From Vibrio plantisponsor (GTDB taxonomy: Bacteria > Pseudomonadota > Gammaproteobacteria > Enterobacterales > Vibrionaceae), in contig NZ_JABEQC010000001.1 of NCBI RefSeq assembly GCF_013041605.1, positions 186,001 to 250,000 of the forward strand: DNA of 64,000 nt. The letters are read 5' to 3'. The notes under the pieces were generated by a model. That model made no database searches and was not told where the DNA came from. It was given only the letters and a program-made list of their open reading frames with translations. Positions 9,202-17,827 of this stretch are shown here, piece by piece. The position numbers and the translations under genes were made by a program. Position 1 is the first letter of the stretch, and the number at the start of each line of letters is the position of its first letter.

Positions 9202-9786
9202 ATGGATTTATATCAATGGTGGCCTTTAGTGATGTTTGCGTTTGTATCCACGTTTTCCCCTGGTCCAAACAACATTATGTTGATGACGTCTGGAGCGAAT
9301 GTCGGCTTCAAGAAAACCATTCCTCATATGGCTGGTGTCACTTTTGGCTTTAGCATCATGATCATTTTGGTTGGTATAGGTTTGATTGGCGTGTTCCAAC
9401 AATACCCGATCATTCAACAGGCACTGCACTGGTTGTGTTTAGGCTATTTAGTTTATCTGGCTGTCAAAATTGTGCTTAGTAAGCCAAGTCAAAGCAGTAC
9501 GACCTATAAGCCAATGACTTTTCTTTCAGCAGCTATGTTTCAGTGGGTGAATCCCAAAGGCTGGTCAATGGCTTTGACCGCAGTGAGTGTTTACAACTAC
9601 ACCACCAGCTGGGTTGGTTTAGCCATTATTGCAATTGTATTTGCGATGGTGAATGTGCCTTCAGTCAGTGTCTGGACGGCGGAAGGTAAACAGCTTAGTC
9701 ACTGGATGCATCATCCGAAATATGTGCGCTGGTTTAACGGAGCGATGGGAGGACTACTGTTACTTTCCGTAGTCCCAATGCTATAG
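9202..9786 (+). CDS. LysE/RhtB family amino-acid exporter
   Basis: 194 residues from ATG 9202, which follows AGGAGAG at ideal spacing; an upstream TTG at 9178 is rejected. About six membrane segments, with the family's STFSPGPNNIMLMTSGANVGFKKT near the N-terminus and FQWVNPKGW in the middle. Members export amino acids such as lysine, homoserine, threonine or leucine. It is probably regulated by the divergent Lrp-type protein. Confidence 0.88.
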   Translation: MDLYQWWPLVMFAFVSTFSPGPNNIMLMTSGANVGFKKTIPHMAGVTFGFSIMIILVGIGLIGVFQQYPIIQQALHWLCLGYLVYLAVKIVLSKPSQSSTTYKPMTFLSAAMFQWVNPKGWSMALTAVSVYNYTTSWVGLAIIAIVFAMVNVPSVSVWTAEGKQLSHWMHHPKYVRWFNGAMGGLLLLSVVPML

Positions 9787-9805
9787 AGCGAAACGTTGAA
9801 GAGAG

Positions 9806-10222
9806 TTAGAACTCTTGATTGATCAGCGTCAGCATTTGAGCCAGATTCTTTTGCTGCTCGGCACTAAAACGACGAGTGAGCTCTTCAGTGAGCGACATGT
9901 GCAAGGCGTTGTGTTGTTGAAACACCCCTTTCCCTTCTTCAGTCAAAGTAACCTGAATAGAACGTCGATCCCCTTCTATGGATTGACGTTCTATTAGTCC
10001 CGCCTGAACCAGTTTTTCCACTTGAACGGTTAAGGTTCCCGTTGTAATGCTCAGTCGATTCGCTAACTCTTTCATTCGCATTGCACCGTGAGAGCCTAAC
10101 ACCTCAAGCGTGTGAATTTGAGCCAATGAGTACCCTGTTTCTTTAACAACGGACATCTCCCAAGAGGACATCTTGTCGTAGAACTCAGTAATCAGGTTGT
10201 TAAGCTCGGTCAACTGGTGCAT
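9806..10222 (-). CDS. MarR family transcriptional regulator
   Basis: 138 residues with a winged helix (MRMKELANRLSITTGTLTVQVEKLVQAGLIERQSIEGDRRSIQVTLT) in which the basic DRRS wing is intact. It lies 12 bases downstream of the CDF exporter in the same direction, so both share a transcript. Two dyads, TTTGATAATCAAA and TTTGATTATCAAA, at the operon start are the obvious operators, implying autoregulated repression relieved by a metal or other ligand. The ligand is not evident. Confidence 0.87.
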   Translation of the reverse strand: MHQLTELNNLITEFYDKMSSWEMSVVKETGYSLAQIHTLEVLGSHGAMRMKELANRLSITTGTLTVQVEKLVQAGLIERQSIEGDRRSIQVTLTEEGKGVFQQHNALHMSLTEELTRRFSAEQQKNLAQMLTLINQEF

Positions 10223-10234
10223 ATGTCATAGCCT

Positions 10235-11173
10235 TTAAAGCGGGTTTACTTCTAGCGTGAGGTGGTGGAGTCTATCAAACTCTTTCAACACCTGTCTAAA
10301 GTACAGTGCATCTTTATTCGACTCAGCAGACATTCGTATCGCCGCAGAATAATGATTCGCACTCACTTTCCAAACGTGAATATCAATTACTTTTGCGCCT
10401 GCTTCAGTAAGTTTGGCGAGCACTTTCTTTTCATAGTCATGGCTGATGTGAGCATCCAACAGAATAGGCGCTGTTTGCTTCATTAATCCTACTGCCCACT
10501 TAGTGATCACAAGAGCACCAACAATACCCATGATTGGGTCTAACCACACCCAGCCTAAATATTTACCTACGATCAAAGCCGCGATAGCCAATAACGAAGT
10601 TAACGCATCAGCCAGCACGTGCATGTAAGCCGCGGTAAGGTTGTGATCATGATGATGCTCATGAGCATGGTCGTGATGGTCGTGATGGTCGTGATGGTCG
10701 TGATGGTCGTGATGGTCGTGATGGTCGTGATGGTCGTGCAATAAAAACATACTGGCGACGTTTACTACAAGACCTACGACGGCAACAATAATCGCTTCAT
10801 TAAACTGAATACTTAGCGGGTTAAACAAACGATGAATGGATTCGCCAGCCATCACTAACGCCACCAAACCTAAGCCGATTGCACTTGTGTATCCACCCAA
10901 AACGCCAACTTTACCAGTACCAAAGGTGTACGCTCGGGTTTTCTCATGTTTACGGGCATAGCGATAAGTGAACAACGTGATACAAAACGCAGCGGCGTGT
11001 GTGCCCATATGCCAGCCATCAGCAAGCAAGGCCATAGATCCATAAAAACTACCCGCAACAATCTCGACTGCCATAGTGACAACGGTAAGTAACAGAACAT
11101 AAAGGGTACGTTTTTCACCTTTCTCATTGGTGTATGAAAACGTCTGCGTTTGAGGACAACTTGGAGTTTGCAT
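10235..11173 (-). CDS. Cation diffusion facilitator (CDF) metal exporter with His-rich loop, DmeF-like
   Basis: 312 residues from ATG 11173; a TTG at 11194 would add seven residues, but neither has a clear ribosome-binding site. Six membrane segments with the CDF metal sites SMALLADGWHMGTHA in segment 2 and HVLADALTS in segment 5, and a cytoplasmic tail DAHISHDYE. Between segments 4 and 5 is a histidine-aspartate loop of repeating HDH units encoded by tandem 9-base repeats. It should export divalent metals (Co, Ni or Zn) in exchange for protons. It is first gene of an operon with a MarR regulator. Confidence 0.88.
   Translation of the reverse strand: MQTPSCPQTQTFSYTNEKGEKRTLYVLLLTVVTMAVEIVAGSFYGSMALLADGWHMGTHAAAFCITLFTYRYARKHEKTRAYTFGTGKVGVLGGYTSAIGLGLVALVMAGESIHRLFNPLSIQFNEAIIVAVVGLVVNVASMFLLHDHHDHHDHHDHHDHHDHHDHHDHAHEHHHDHNLTAAYMHVLADALTSLLAIAALIVGKYLGWVWLDPIMGIVGALVITKWAVGLMKQTAPILLDAHISHDYEKKVLAKLTEAGAKVIDIHVWKVSANHYSAAIRMSAESNKDALYFRQVLKEFDRLHHLTLEVNPL
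10670..10738 (-). repeat. Tandem 9-base repeat encoding the HDH metal loop
   Basis: Seven exact copies of GTCGTGATG (10670-10732), plus a six-base partial copy, encode tandem HDH tripeptides. Copy number can change in frame by replication slippage. Confidence 0.95.
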
Positions 11174-11182
11174 AATAAATAA

Positions 11183-11195
11183 TTTGATAATCAAA
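11183..11195. promoter_or_regulatory. Operator dyad 1 of the CDF-MarR operon
   Basis: TTTGATAATCAAA, with outward extension to AATT on both sides, lies 10 bases before the CDF ATG. It is a near-perfect inverted repeat of MarR-operator size. Confidence 0.65.
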
Positions 11196-11214
11196 TTTTC
11201 TAAAGTGTAGTTAG

Positions 11215-11227
11215 TTTGATTATCAAA
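11215..11227. promoter_or_regulatory. Operator dyad 2 of the CDF-MarR operon
   Basis: TTTGATTATCAAA, the same dyad as at 11183-11195, with centres 32 bases (three helical turns) apart, so both sites face the same side of the DNA. Confidence 0.65.
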
Positions 11228-11299
11228 GTAAATTAAAGTTTGTTGTATACATGCGTTTAACCTTAAATTATCCAGAACATAACAAGAAGGTTAATCATA

Positions 11300-12145
11300 G
11301 TGTCACCTGTTTTCTTAACTGTCGTTACCATGCTTGCTTTCGCAGCAAACTCCATTTTGTGTCGCTTAGCGTTGCAAGACCAAACCATTGATGCCACCAC
11401 CTTTACTTACCTTCGACTGGTATCAGGGGCCATTACTTTGATTGTTTTACACAGTGTGATGGTGAAAAAGGCAGAGAGGCGCTACCAACCGATGTTCGCC
11501 ATCAAAGCAGGATTGGCTCTGTTTACTTATGCATTATGTTTTTCTATTGCCTACTTGGAGCTATCAACCGGAACAGGCGCTCTGCTTCTGTTTGGTACGG
11601 TGCAACTTAGCTTACTTGCGGCGCACTTTTTCCAAGGGAACAGAATCAACGCATTAGAACTTGTAGGATTAGTTGTTTCTATATCCGGTTTTGTTTATCT
11701 CATGGCGCCCAGTGTCACCAGACCTGACATTCTCTCCGCTCTGTTGATGATTCTTTCAGGGTTAGCATGGGCTGTCTTTACTCTGGTCGGCCGCAACAGC
11801 GGCAACCCTATCTCAGCCATTTCTCAAGGATTTTGGGTCGCTGGGCTACTTTGCGTATTACTGACACCGTGGATGGTGAACCTAGATTCAAGCTCCTCCA
11901 AAGGTATCGTCCTCGCTTTGCTTTCCGGCAGTATTGCTTCTGCGGCTGGCTACATTTTGTGGTATCGAGTGATCAGTCATCTGACTATGTTGCAGGCTTC
12001 TGTCGCTCAATTGTCTGTACCTGTGATTGCCATAGCAGGCGGAACTCTACTGGTGGGAGAAGCATTTACCCTGCACCTGACCCTTGTCAGCGCACTGATT
12101 CTCGGCGGCATCATTCTGGTGATTATGGGTAAACAAACAAAATGA
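11300..12145 (+). CDS. EamA/DMT family transporter
   Basis: 281 residues starting at GTG 11300 after AAGAAGG. Ten predicted membrane segments form two EamA repeats (about 5-135 and 145-275), as in drug/metabolite exporters. It is divergent from the CDF operon and not obviously linked to it. Substrate unknown. Confidence 0.8.
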   Translation: MSPVFLTVVTMLAFAANSILCRLALQDQTIDATTFTYLRLVSGAITLIVLHSVMVKKAERRYQPMFAIKAGLALFTYALCFSIAYLELSTGTGALLLFGTVQLSLLAAHFFQGNRINALELVGLVVSISGFVYLMAPSVTRPDILSALLMILSGLAWAVFTLVGRNSGNPISAISQGFWVAGLLCVLLTPWMVNLDSSSSKGIVLALLSGSIASAAGYILWYRVISHLTMLQASVAQLSVPVIAIAGGTLLVGEAFTLHLTLVSALILGGIILVIMGKQTK

Positions 12146-12225
12146 TGGATTTTCCCTCTGCGCCCAGTAAAATTCCGCGCTTATATCTATCTAGGTTTTG
12201 ATGACCTAAAAGAGGTTCCAGCGTT

Positions 12226-13908
12226 ATGAAGCACTCCGATCACTGTTTTACCCCATTTCAGACTGACATTTCTGAATACACATTACCGGAGCGTTTTACT
12301 TTTCCGTTTTGCTATGAACCTCATCCGCTAAGCGAAATCGCCTCCAAAGAGCTACAGCAACATATTGAAACTCAGACCGATTGGACACACCCTTTCGGGC
12401 TCACTGAAAATGAACCCGATTCTCACGGCAAAATGTTTGGCGTGTTAGTGGTACAAAATCAAAAAGGTGAACTAGGCTATCTCTCCGCTTTTTCTGGTCT
12501 GCTGGCGGAAAAGCTGCAACAGCCTCACTTCGTGCCGCCAGTATTTGATCGTTTTGAAGACGAAACCTTCTTCCGCTTGGAAGCCAATCAAATTGCAGAA
12601 ATTAACCGCCAAGTTCGAGAGCTGAATGAGTCGCCAACTTCTGCGCAGTTAACTGGGGCAATTCATGCTTGTCAAAAGCAAGCTGAGCAAGAAATTGAAT
12701 CTCATCGTCAAGTGATGATTGAAGGACGCAAGCAGCGTAAATTGTTGCGTCAAACACCGCCTGAAAACATGTCTACCGATGAGATAACTGACCTTTTTGA
12801 ACAACTTGCACAGCAGAGCGTCACTGAAAAGAATCAGCTCAAGCATCTCAAGCAAAAGTGGGATAACGAGTTATCGCTGCTTCAAGCGGAACTTGAACAA
12901 CATCAGAATCAGCTTGAAGAACTCAAAGAAAAGCGTAAGCAGCTTTCTGCTGCTTTGCAGAAAAAGCTGTTCTCGCAGTATCAGTTTTTAAATCAGCAGG
13001 GTGATGAAAAATCGCTGGTCGACATCTTTGAAGGCACGGTGAATCCTAATCCACCAGCCGGTTCTGGCGAATGTGCGGCCCCTAAATTGTTGCAATACGC
13101 TTTTGCACACCAACTAAAGCCGATTGCATTGGCGGAATTCTGGTGGGGTCGTTCACCAAAATCCGAAATCCGCCAGCATAAGAAATATTATCCGGCTTGT
13201 AACAACAAGTGCCATCCGATATTAGGCCACATGCTTGAGGGTATTGAACTGGATGACAATCCATTGCTTGAAAACCCCGCTGACGGCAAAGAGATCGAGA
13301 TCCTCTATCAAGATGAAGCGATTGTCGTCGTCAACAAACCCGCTGAGTTTTTGTCTGTACCCGGTGTGAATATCAAAGACTCGGTTCTAACACGCTTAGA
13401 GGCAATGTTTACCGACGTAGAAGGCCCTTTTGTTCTGCATCGGTTAGATATGTCGACATCTGGAATATTGGTGTTTGCACTCACTCGTCGCGCGAACAAG
13501 AGTTTGCAAAAGCAGTTCATTACTCGCGGCGTTGAGAAGCGCTACGTAGCACTATTAAGTGGCGAACTGACGGCTGATTCAGGAGAAATCACGCTTCCTC
13601 TGCGTGGTGATTTAGATGACCGACCTCGCCAAATGGTTTGCTACGAACACGGCAAACCAGCCGAAACCTTTTGGCAAAAAATCAGCAGCAATGAAGGCAA
13701 AAGCAGGGTTTATTTGTACCCAAAAACAGGGCGAACACACCAGCTTCGTGTGCATTGTGCTCACGCCGACGGCCTGAATATGGCGATTGTCGGCGATGAC
13801 CTATACGGACGAAAAGATAAGCGCCTTCATCTGCACGCAGAAAGTCTGAGCTTTGATCATCCCTACACAAAAGAGCGTATGCACTTCCAAGTCGATCCTG
13901 ATTTTTGA
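12226..13908 (+). CDS. RluA family pseudouridine synthase with long N-terminal extension
   Basis: 560 residues. The C-terminal third is a standard RluA catalytic domain: catalytic aspartate D408 in HRLDMSTSGI, plus VVNKPAEFLSVPG, RYVALLSG and KTGRTHQLRVH. The first ~340 residues form an unusual extension: an N-terminal segment with FGVLVVQNQKGELGYLSAFSG, a coiled coil at about 190-250, and a segment with ECAAPKLLQYAF and a CNNKCHP cysteine pair. This long architecture occurs in vibrios and relatives. It should convert specific uridines in structured RNA to pseudouridine; the target is unknown. Confidence 0.85.
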   Translation: MKHSDHCFTPFQTDISEYTLPERFTFPFCYEPHPLSEIASKELQQHIETQTDWTHPFGLTENEPDSHGKMFGVLVVQNQKGELGYLSAFSGLLAEKLQQPHFVPPVFDRFEDETFFRLEANQIAEINRQVRELNESPTSAQLTGAIHACQKQAEQEIESHRQVMIEGRKQRKLLRQTPPENMSTDEITDLFEQLAQQSVTEKNQLKHLKQKWDNELSLLQAELEQHQNQLEELKEKRKQLSAALQKKLFSQYQFLNQQGDEKSLVDIFEGTVNPNPPAGSGECAAPKLLQYAFAHQLKPIALAEFWWGRSPKSEIRQHKKYYPACNNKCHPILGHMLEGIELDDNPLLENPADGKEIEILYQDEAIVVVNKPAEFLSVPGVNIKDSVLTRLEAMFTDVEGPFVLHRLDMSTSGILVFALTRRANKSLQKQFITRGVEKRYVALLSGELTADSGEITLPLRGDLDDRPRQMVCYEHGKPAETFWQKISSNEGKSRVYLYPKTGRTHQLRVHCAHADGLNMAIVGDDLYGRKDKRLHLHAESLSFDHPYTKERMHFQVDPDF

Positions 13909-13968
13909 GTTCAAATTCATTGAGCAAATAAGTCGAATTTGTACGTTAAGGTTCACTTTAAAAATCAC

Positions 13969-13983
13969 TAGACGACTGGTCTA
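13969..13983. promoter_or_regulatory. TetR-type operator before the TetR gene
   Basis: TAGACGACTGGTCTA, an inverted repeat with TAGAC/GTCTA arms, lies 21 bases before the TetR ATG. An identical copy precedes the downstream reductase. The arms resemble NemR/AcuR-type operators. Confidence 0.75.
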
Positions 13984-14004
13984 ATTTAAATTATATTGCC
14001 TCCC

Positions 14005-14601
14005 ATGAACGAAAAATCACACGACACCAAACAGCATATTTTAGACATTGGCTATGAACTGGTTGCCAGTAAAGGGTTTACCGGTGTTGGCCTGTCTGAG
14101 CTATTGAAAAATGCTGAAGTACCGAAAGGTTCTTTCTATCACTACTTCAAATCCAAAGAACAATTTGGCGAAGCGCTGCTGCAAGATTACTTCAATCACT
14201 ACCAGCAGAAGCTCGAAAACCTGTTCGCCAGCAGTGATATGAGTGAGTATGAAAAACTCATGCAATATTGGCGGTACTGGATGGAACAAAACAGCAGTGC
14301 GTGCCAAACTGGTAAATGCTTAGTGGTGAAACTCGCAGGTGAAGTCTCTGATTTATCTGAGCCGATGCGCTTAGCACTGCATAAAGGCACAGACCGTGTG
14401 ATTAGTACCGTGGCAGAACACATTGAAAAAGGTATTCAGTTCGGCGAAATGAACGTAAAAGATAGTCGCCAAACTTCAGAGTTGCTGTACAACCTTTGGA
14501 TTGGTGCAAGCTTAATAAACAAAATTCGTCTCGATGACGCGAGCTTAGTTCAGGCACTAAAAGTAACCGAACAAGTTTTAAAAGGTGAACAGCTCAACTA
14601 A
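14005..14601 (+). CDS. TetR/AcrR family repressor, NemR/AcuR-like
   Basis: 198 residues from ATG 14005; a TTG at 13996 is rejected. The N-terminal helix-turn-helix reads KQHILDIGYELVASKGFTGVGLSELLKNAEVPKGSFYHYFKSKE; the C-terminal ligand domain contains a cysteine in SACQTGKCLVV that could sense electrophiles, as in NemR. Identical operators precede it and the curA-like reductase, so it probably represses both and is released by reactive electrophiles or quinones. A terminator separates the two genes. Confidence 0.85.
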   Translation: MNEKSHDTKQHILDIGYELVASKGFTGVGLSELLKNAEVPKGSFYHYFKSKEQFGEALLQDYFNHYQQKLENLFASSDMSEYEKLMQYWRYWMEQNSSACQTGKCLVVKLAGEVSDLSEPMRLALHKGTDRVISTVAEHIEKGIQFGEMNVKDSRQTSELLYNLWIGASLINKIRLDDASLVQALKVTEQVLKGEQLN

Positions 14602-14645
14602 GCGATATCGACAACGGCTAACCTGTGCCGATTTAACAGATTCAT

Positions 14646-14670
14646 CCGCTATTTCCGTAGCGGTTTTTTT
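14646..14670 (+). terminator. Terminator of the TetR gene
   Basis: CCGCTA-TTTCCG-TAGCGG followed by seven T. Confidence 0.88.
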
Positions 14671-14681
14671 GAAACGAACAC

Positions 14682-14696
14682 TAGACGACTGGTCTA
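14682..14696. promoter_or_regulatory. TetR-type operator before the NADPH reductase
   Basis: TAGACGACTGGTCTA, identical to the copy at 13969-13983, 30 bases before the reductase ATG. Confidence 0.75.
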
Positions 14697-14726
14697 ATTA
14701 TTCTAGAAATATAAAAGGAAAGTCTA

Positions 14727-15761
14727 ATGACTGACTCTACAAACCAACGTATCGTGTTGGCGTCACGCCCTATAGGCGCGCCAACACCAGAAAACTTTCG
14801 CTTAGAAACCGTTGCTAAGCCAGAACCAAAAGAAGGCGAAGTTTTACTACGTACTATCTACCTATCACTCGACCCATACATGCGCGGCCGCATGAGTGAT
14901 GCAGAATCTTATGCTGCACCTCTAGCAATCAATGACGTCATGATTGGCGGCACTGTGTGTCAGGTTGAAGCATCAAACAACCCTGATTTCCAGGTTGGTG
15001 AATGGGTTCTTTCATACACGACAGGTTGGCAGAAATACTCACTATCCGATGGTACTGGCCTATTGAAACTAGGTGCGAACCCAACAAACCCGTCATGGGC
15101 GTTAGGTGTTCTTGGTATGCCAGGCTTTACCGCCTACATGGGTCTTTTGGATATCGGCGCACCACAAGCGGGTGAAACCATTGTTGTCGCTTCAGCAACA
15201 GGCCCAGTAGGTTCAACAGTAGGTCAGATTGGCAAAATCAAAGGCTGCCGCGTTGTTGGTATCGCTGGTGGTGAAGAGAAATGTCGTTATGCAGTAGAAG
15301 TACTGGGTATGGACGCTTGTATCGACCATAAAGCGGAAGATTTTGCAGAGCAGCTTAAGGCAGCTTGTCCACAAGGTATCGATGTGTACTTCGAAAACGT
15401 GGGCGGTAAAGTATTCGACGCAGTTATGCCTCTGTTGAACACCAAAGCTCGTATGCCAGTGTGTGGTTTGATTGCTCAATACAACGCAACGTCACTACCA
15501 GAAGGTCCAGACCGTTTGTCTCAACTAACAGGTCTAATCCTGACTAAGCGTCTAAAAGTTCAAGGCTTTATTATCTTTGATGATTACGGTCACCGTTACG
15601 GCGAGTTTGCTGCAGACATGAACAAATGGGTAGCAGAAGGTAAGATCAAATACCGTGAACAAGTAGAAGTTGGTTTGGAAAATGCTCCAGAACAGCTAAT
15701 TGGCCTGCTAGAAGGTAAGAACTTCGGCAAGCTAGTGATTGAAGTCGCTAAGCCGCTTTAA
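14727..15761 (+). CDS. curA: NADPH-dependent oxidoreductase, CurA-like (MDR superfamily)
   Basis: 344 residues of the zinc-free medium-chain reductase group: N-terminal RIVLASRPIGAPTPENFRLE, LSLDPYMRGRM, the nucleotide-binding ATGPVGSTVGQIGKIKGCRVVGIAGG, and YFENVGG. It matches the curcumin/alkenal double-bond reductases, which reduce alpha,beta-unsaturated carbonyls with NADPH in the cytoplasm. SD AAAGGAAAG precedes ATG 14727. It is controlled, by inference, by the upstream TetR-type repressor through the shared operator, which fits electrophile detoxification. Confidence 0.88.
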   Translation: MTDSTNQRIVLASRPIGAPTPENFRLETVAKPEPKEGEVLLRTIYLSLDPYMRGRMSDAESYAAPLAINDVMIGGTVCQVEASNNPDFQVGEWVLSYTTGWQKYSLSDGTGLLKLGANPTNPSWALGVLGMPGFTAYMGLLDIGAPQAGETIVVASATGPVGSTVGQIGKIKGCRVVGIAGGEEKCRYAVEVLGMDACIDHKAEDFAEQLKAACPQGIDVYFENVGGKVFDAVMPLLNTKARMPVCGLIAQYNATSLPEGPDRLSQLTGLILTKRLKVQGFIIFDDYGHRYGEFAADMNKWVAEGKIKYREQVEVGLENAPEQLIGLLEGKNFGKLVIEVAKPL

Positions 15762-15780
15762 TCTCAACATCCGGATACGA

Positions 15781-15810
15781 AAAGAGCCTGTAAATACAGG
15801 CTCTTTTTTT
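15781..15810. terminator. Terminator between curA-like gene and convergent sulP
   Basis: AAAGAGCCTG-TAAATA-CAGGCTCTTT followed by TTTT. The minus strand also shows a short T-run, so it may act in both directions. Confidence 0.88.
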
Positions 15811-15820
15811 GATTTGTACA

Positions 15821-17590
15821 TTACGCAACTTCGGGAGTTGCATTGGTTGTATTCTCGTTTGGATCGTCTTCTTTCTGCACTGGTGGTACCTGACCTTCCT
15901 GAACCGCTTCTTGATAACAGCCGCTGAGCTTAATCGCTAAATAGAGATCGGCACGAAGTACTACCCCACCGTCACCAACAGGCACACCAGTTAACTCACA
16001 CCATTTACGTAGGCTACGTTTTCGCCCTGCGATCACTAAGCGAATACCTCGTTTTTTCAGAATCGTCTGAACATCGCCCAACATCGCCATCACACTGAGA
16101 TCTAAGTGGGTAAAACTGGAGACCGCATCGACCACCACACACACAACGCCACTGCCGCCAGCTTCTGAAAGCTCCAATAGTCGGCGCTTAAAGTACGGCG
16201 CGTTAAAGTAGGTAAGCGGAGAGTTAAAACGATAAATGATCAAACCCGGAATCGCTGTCGCTTTGCCTGAAGGGTCAATCGAACGTACCGTACCTTTTTT
16301 ATCCAAACCTAATACTTGGTCTCTCGGACGCATGACCACGCGAAGGAACTGAAACAAACCCAACAATACCGCCAAAGTGATACCGGGAATAACGCCAATA
16401 ACTAGCACTGATACCAGCGTAATGGAAGCAAGATAAAACGCATCTTTATTACGTTTGCGAAGTTGCCAAACCCCTTTTAAATCCAGCAGAGACATCGACG
16501 CAATAATCAGCACAACACCTAGTGCCGCAATCGGAATGTACTGTAATGGCTGATAAGCAAATATCGCTATTGCCCCAATCACCGCCGCTGCAATCACTGA
16601 AACCAGTTGTGATTTTCCGCCGTTTGCATCATTCACTGCGGTGCGAGAATCTGCGCCACTAATAGCAAAACCTTGCGAAAATGCAGACGCGAGATTCGCA
16701 AGTCCCAATGCCTGAAATTCTTTGTCTGCATCAATGTCATAGCCGTTTTTCGCTGCAAAACTACGTGCAGTAAGCATCATACTTACGAAGCTTACTACCG
16801 CTAAGTTAAGCGCAGGAACAACGAGTTCACGGGAAACACCAATATCAAATGTCGGAGCCTGAAACGCTGGCAACCCACCTTGAATAACGCCCACCACTTT
16901 TACACCGACGGTGTCTAGCTTCATCAGCCAAACCATCACACCAGTAATGAAAATCGCAAACATCGCTGCTGGCCACTGCGGTCTAAAACGTTTTGACGCC
17001 AGATAAACAACCACCGTAGTAACACTGATCATCATGGTTTGCCAATGAACACTCAGCAATAAAGAAGGGGCTTCATACAATCGTTCCAAAAGGTAACGCT
17101 GTTCAAACTTAAAACCGAATATTTTTGCAAACTGACCAACAATAATGGTCAACGCCACACCATTAAGCAGGCCAAGCAAAATAGGTCTTGATAGGAAATC
17201 TGCCAGAACACCCAGCTTGAAACGGCTGGCTAAAATACACCAGATACCGGTCATCGCCGTCATGGTCATAACAAGCTGCCAATGTTTGGTCGGGTCGCCT
17301 GCGGCTAAAGGCGTAACCACCGCAGCAATAACCGCACAAGTTGCGGCATCAGGGCCAATAATTAACTGCCGAGAGGTTCCGAACAAGGCATAAACCAGCA
17401 TTGGAAGCACACACGAATACAGACCAACAATCGCAGACACTCCGGTTAACTGCGCATAAGCAATAGCAACCGGCAAGGCGACAGCTACCACAGATAACGC
17501 GGCTCGGAGGTCATCTTTAAACCATGAACGGTCATAGTGTTTCAGTTGATTTAAACCGGGCATCCATTGTTCGATCGAAACGTGTTTCAA
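15821..17590 (-). CDS. SulP family anion transporter with STAS domain
   Basis: 589 residues starting at TTG (TTGAAACAC) after AAGGAACA. Residues ~25-420 form the SLC26/SulP membrane domain (QLTGVSAIVGLYSCVLPMLVY, FGTSRQLIIGPDAATCA, SGADSRTAVND). A STAS domain follows at ~440-545 (VVDAVSSFTHLDLSVMAMLGDV), then a tail with KWCELTGVPVGDGG and IKLSGCYQ. It probably moves sulfate, bicarbonate or a dicarboxylate by proton or sodium coupling. A deleted second copy of the same gene lies 4.3 kb upstream at 21912-22363. Confidence 0.9.
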   Translation of the reverse strand: MKHVSIEQWMPGLNQLKHYDRSWFKDDLRAALSVVAVALPVAIAYAQLTGVSAIVGLYSCVLPMLVYALFGTSRQLIIGPDAATCAVIAAVVTPLAAGDPTKHWQLVMTMTAMTGIWCILASRFKLGVLADFLSRPILLGLLNGVALTIIVGQFAKIFGFKFEQRYLLERLYEAPSLLLSVHWQTMMISVTTVVVYLASKRFRPQWPAAMFAIFITGVMVWLMKLDTVGVKVVGVIQGGLPAFQAPTFDIGVSRELVVPALNLAVVSFVSMMLTARSFAAKNGYDIDADKEFQALGLANLASAFSQGFAISGADSRTAVNDANGGKSQLVSVIAAAVIGAIAIFAYQPLQYIPIAALGVVLIIASMSLLDLKGVWQLRKRNKDAFYLASITLVSVLVIGVIPGITLAVLLGLFQFLRVVMRPRDQVLGLDKKGTVRSIDPSGKATAIPGLIIYRFNSPLTYFNAPYFKRRLLELSEAGGSGVVCVVVDAVSSFTHLDLSVMAMLGDVQTILKKRGIRLVIAGRKRSLRKWCELTGVPVGDGGVVLRADLYLAIKLSGCYQEAVQEGQVPPVQKEDDPNENTTNATPEVA

Positions 17591-17684
17591 TTGCTGTGTT
17601 CCTTACTTCACATACTTAATTTCTCCATTAAGCATAACCTAAGTTGTTCAAACACTTCACATAAACATTGAAATAAAAATGCAA

Positions 17685-17712
17685 TAAAAAAGCCTGTCGT
17701 TGAGACAGGCTT
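17685..17712 (-). terminator. Terminator of the lipoprotein/YwqK-repeat operon
   Basis: On the minus strand AAGCCTGTC-TCAAC-GACAGGCTT is followed by TTTT, about 115 bases after the YwqK-repeat gene stop. Confidence 0.85.
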
Positions 17713-17827
17713 ACAAAGTAATATTACTTTTGTATCGAAACTTGAATTCTCTTATAACGAACGCTGCAAACTGGTAATCAGAGACAGCACAGAAGTAAGT
17801 CAGCAAGCTCTTTAGGCAAACCTTGCA

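Noticed and set aside
10670..10738. Tandem 9-base repeats considered as a CRISPR-like or non-coding repeat
   Set aside because: They are in frame and encode the His/Asp loop of a CDF exporter; no spacers.
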